A stretch of 64,000 nt of DNA, from positions 65,842,201 through 65,906,200 of the forward strand of contig CM059562.1 in assembly GCA_030386875.1 (NCBI GenBank). The letters run 5' to 3'. The notes below the pieces were generated by a model. It was not told the origin of the DNA. It ran no database searches and was given only the letters and a program-made list of their open reading frames with translations. How positions within the stretch are numbered: the stretch's first letter is position 1; every line of letters begins with the position of its first letter. A program made the position numbers and the translations under genes. Positions 60,601 through 64,000 of the stretch are shown here, in pieces. Source of the DNA: Morinoia aosen. Lineage: Eukaryota; Arthropoda; Malacostraca; Amphipoda; Talitridae.

Positions 60601-63600
60601 TCTGTGGTCTTTCCTTTTGAGCGGCAACAAAAAACCCTCGCGAGTCTCCCATAACAGATAGCTGAGAAGTTAATTAAGCTGTCACAGGCACGCCAAACGC
60701 TCGGTTGCAGTCTTTCAAAGAGCTCGTCATCTTATCGTCACAAAAGTGAAAATTTAATTAATAATGATGCCAGGTAGATGAGAGGCTCTCACATCTAGGA
60801 GCCTAAATTTTGTGTCAGTTGAGTACGTTTTTACGAGAAACAATGAATCATGCAATATTTCCTGAAGCTACGTGAAGTTTCTCCGTCATTGGAATATTTG
60901 AAAAGTTTAACGTCCTCGCCAGAAAGTTCAACGGCTAAAGGCTCCTTAGATGTTTCCTTAAATAGAGGCGGCTAACTTTTTATTGAAAAGAGTTCTCTGT
61001 ATTGGGCAGACTTTAGCTATTGCAGTTAGCATTCTTACGTTCAAACACTACAGAATAAATTCAAGTCAATGCTATCTATCATCGATTCCCATTCATACAT
61101 TTAATGCAGTATTTTATTTTACACTTAGCATTCTGCGTTATAACTTTCAAACTGCACCAATCAGTATATTAAAAATATGATTCATTTTACTTTGTGTTTG
61201 ATTGCCCATTTCTCATCTTTAATATGGCTTCCTGCAATTTTAATAGGAAAGCCGAATTTTTCACTCCTAATTTCTCTTATTCTAATGGTTTACAAAGAAA
61301 CTACTTTACGGGATGTCATTTAATGACCTTAAAAGATTGATGAGTAAAGTGTCGATTAAAACCATTGCCCAGTGAAACTTTTGTGAAAGTTAACTAAGCA
61401 GATCCGGAGTCGACTCGCAATAGTCTTGGAATGATAAGCAATGTTAAAGGCATCAAACCATTAATACACTGACGCAAACAATCGTCATCTGTTAACTCCT
61501 TCCGAAAATAGAATAATTTCTCGTCATGTGCTAACTCCTTCAGAAAAAAACGCCTTGTTTTGTTATAATGAACAGATCACTTAGCAACTCATCGTGTAGA
61601 TATTAACAGAATGGGCCTGAAAACATCGTGTTTCACACTTGATAATACATTAATTTTTCTCAAAAACCTGTCGTCTGTGCTGAATACAAACGTGTACAAG
61701 AAAGTTACTCTAAAACATTTCTTGCTCAAAGACTGAATGCATAGTTATATTTTAATAGAAAATTCCAAAAGTAAACGTCTAACACAAAACTTCGTCACTA
61801 TGTATTGCGATGAGCAGGCTGGGTTTAAACTTGACAAGAACAATTACGAAAAAAAAATTATTCTTCCTCCCTCATCTCGAGTTTACACCAGATAATAACA
61901 ATTGCGAAAAGATTTTTGTCAGCAGATAACATCGATTACGGAAAGAATTTTGACTCCCTTCCTATTCTCAAATTTACTGTGGAGAACAACGATTCTGGCT
62001 GGAAATTTGCTTTCCTACCACTTCCCAATCATTACTTGAGCGGTGAAATTCAGCCTTCTATCATGTCATTCGTTTTCATTCCCTCGTGGCATGGAAATGT
62101 AATCGATTAGTAAGCCCGATCATTACGGAACACTGCTGTACATCTGCTGCAGCATTACAGTCCCTAATCTCCTCAGGAAGCGGAAATAATTGTGAGCGAT
62201 CGACATTGAGCAACGCTCTATCGTTCACAAGAGATGCAATTTGGACGATGATTAACAATAAATACACGTGAATCAAAGCATTTTATTGCTGAGAGAATCC
62301 TTGCTACAGTATTTAAGAATATTTGGCTGTATCGACACGTTTATAATGTCAAAGTGCGTTCGTCAAACTTGGATGGCTTTGCACGACAACTTAAATCACA
62401 ATTAAATGCATTGATCTCAATCGCTCTGAAGCTCTTCATCTCTGAGGATTGATTTATTTAAATGAAGCGTAACACACGTAATTATATGAGTAGCAGATAA
62501 ACCTTATTATTTTAGAAATTTTGCTTGAAATGGAATGTATTATGGAATAATGCGATTACCATAATACTTCGCTTAGTTCGAAAAACATGTATTGGCTTAT
62601 TGTGAGTGAAGCTTAGAATTACAGCGTCTTTGAATATCTCATCGGATAAGAGCGCTAAATTCCTAATTAAATTGATAAATGGTTTCAAGATTACTTGTAA
62701 GCTTGCTTGCTGGGGGTGTTTGTTTTCACTCCGACCACATAAATTAGATGCTTGCATGACCGTGACCACCTCACATAACATTATTACTTTTCACAATCAA
62801 TATATAATGACTCAAATTCGTTCTGGAGTGATGTTCTCTCAACACCTGAATTTAGGAATCCACAGTAGAGTAAAAGACTGGCATTCAAAAAACACACTTT
62901 CATATAAGAGCTGTAAGCATGAATGAGTTTAACTTTTTCCAACTAAAATTTTCGTTATTTTTGAAGGCGAGGGAACACAAATTAATTTTATATGGATGAA
63001 TTCGAGTCCTCTAAATATATTTGAAAAATGCACACTTTGTTTTGTTTGGCAATATGATGGTTGAAATATCTTCAAGCCATTTTAGTCCCATTTCAGAGTA
63101 CTTATGGTATAAATTTTGCGCTAAAATCCTACATGGTTAGCCTCATAATGTAAAAGGCAGTTAAGTTATTGAAAAAAAATTGAAAATTTTTAGGCGCGTT
63201 TGTGCATGATTATGGCCTAAAAATACGTATTCAATAATGAACGTTTTCTTATAAATATCCATATTCCTCTCAAATCAACAACGGGAACAGGACATTCCTC
63301 AGAAAAAAAATAGTTCTCACTGGAATGAGAGCATGTAACTAACAGGGACGCAAAGAATTTGAGCGCAGTAGCCCTCGTATATTCGCCCCGTAGGTACATC
63401 TGCCGTTAGATTGATGAGCCTATTATGGAGGCTGCCCGGACAATACTGCCCCTGACAAACTGTTCCCATTGCGCACTCTGATGCACACCACCGCATCAAT
63501 TAGAGCCAAAAAACTGCAGCCATTTGCACCCAGCTTTTTTACGACCGCTGGGTGAGGCTTTTCACCCTCTATGTATGCATTGTTTCAGGTGATGTACTGT

Positions 63601-63835
63601 GAGAAAAATTGTTCTATTGGTTTTAGAAGCTCGTATGGAATTTCGAGTAGGTCTACGAAAGGGGTTCATGAGAGTTTGGGCGACGAGGTATTTATTTCAA
63701 TTATGCTTTCATTTCTTGTCAATTCTCGTGAGTTATACAGCTCTACGATTTCGTTGAAGTGCCAGGAGTTGAATTAATTTAGCAGTGATTGTTATTCTTA
63801 TTTTCACCTTCTCGGCTTTGGAAAGTGTAAGCCCT
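54676..63835. other. AT-rich non-coding DNA
   Basis: No supported gene. Minor items are a (tc)n run at 56810-56825, a TA-rich duplication at 57530-57560 and a 25-bp near-repeat of cgtcat(c/g)tg(t/c)taactcctt at 61483 and 61522. A 99-nt exon-like stretch at 63589-63687 lies between an acceptor and a donor but matches nothing I know. Confidence 0.45.
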
Positions 63836-63954
63836 GGTCTCAGTAACTGTGAAATTACATACATATACCGGGCTTATCCTCCCTATGGGAGGGTAGCCGA
63901 CAGCAGGCCACAATCACCACAATTAGTCACTAGGTCTCAGTAACTGCGAAATTA
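63836..63954 (-). mobile_element. 5'-truncated SINE-like insert with 22-bp target duplications
   Basis: The 22-bp sequence beginning ggtctcagtaactg occurs at 63836-63857 and 63933-63954 with one mismatch. It brackets a 75-bp GC-rich insert. On the minus strand the insert ends in a short tatgtatg-type tail, as in some tRNA-derived SINEs and LINE tails. It contains a small hairpin, cctcccatagggagg. Long target duplications plus a simple-sequence tail point to LINE-mediated retroposition. The family is not identified. Confidence 0.65.
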
Positions 63955-64000
63955 GTAATTCTAATAAAATTTTAAAAGGATTTTATCTGTAGCTCTTTGT

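Noticed and set aside
63589..63687. A 99-nt exon between ttgtttcag and GAG|GTATTT
   Set aside because: Acceptor and donor are acceptable and the stretch is open, but there is no partner exon, no recognisable peptide and such patterns are common by chance.
1..64000. CRISPR arrays, bacterial operons, rRNA or confident tRNA genes
   Set aside because: The tandem arrays lack repeat-spacer structure, the DNA is clearly eukaryotic, and no cloverleaf or rRNA core was seen.

Overview
The window is eukaryotic nuclear DNA: AT-rich, gene-poor, with no operons and most length in short random-looking frames. The transposon types (Gypsy LTR element, CR1/L2/Jockey-group LINE, hAT-type and palindromic MITEs) and the intron-like AT spacers fit an invertebrate genome, probably an arthropod. 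I cannot name the species. No host gene is recognised with confidence; four weak exon candidates are listed. The identifiable content is almost entirely mobile elements and tandem repeats.

Left third (1-30839): a partial tandem duplication (1.24-1.63 kb), a 26-bp satellite (3.94-4.39 kb), a nearly fully palindromic MITE (7677-7911), two solo LTRs of one family in opposite orientation (8514-9425 and 12034-12925), a candidate two-exon minus-strand gene fragment (14194-14562), a hAT-like MITE (17525-17802) and a second type of solo LTR with a perfect 5-bp target duplication (22668-23033). The rest is AT-rich DNA in which I see nothing firm.

Middle (30840-49040): a nested repeat complex. A minus-strand Gypsy-type LTR retrotransposon (30840-39044) has both LTRs, a 19-nt tRNA-Leu primer-binding site, gag, and protease-RT-RNase H and integrase frames. 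It carries a frame break, a nonsense codon and a blocked gag-pol junction, so this copy is dead. It abuts a 53-bp minisatellite. Inside that minisatellite sits a minus-strand LINE of about 8.3 kb (40046-48367), with a 32-nt poly(A) tail, a poly(A) signal, a long repeat-rich 3' UTR and minisatellite units on both sides.

The LINE is the most interesting object. Its ORF1 product has an OTU-type cysteine protease domain and a degenerate SGNH-esterase-like domain. ORF2 encodes an AP endonuclease and a reverse transcriptase. ORF1 and ORF2 lie in the same frame, separated by one UGA followed by CUA, a known stop-readthrough context, and the start of the endonuclease lies upstream of the first ORF2 ATG. 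A 163-codon ORF precedes ORF1 in the -1 relation. Together these could give an OTU-EN-RT polyprotein.

Right part (49041-64000): AT-rich DNA with one candidate terminal exon (49615-49782), a dispersed repeat shared with the left end, a 61-bp satellite (54265-54675) and a short SINE-like insert with 22-bp target duplications near the right edge (63836-63954).
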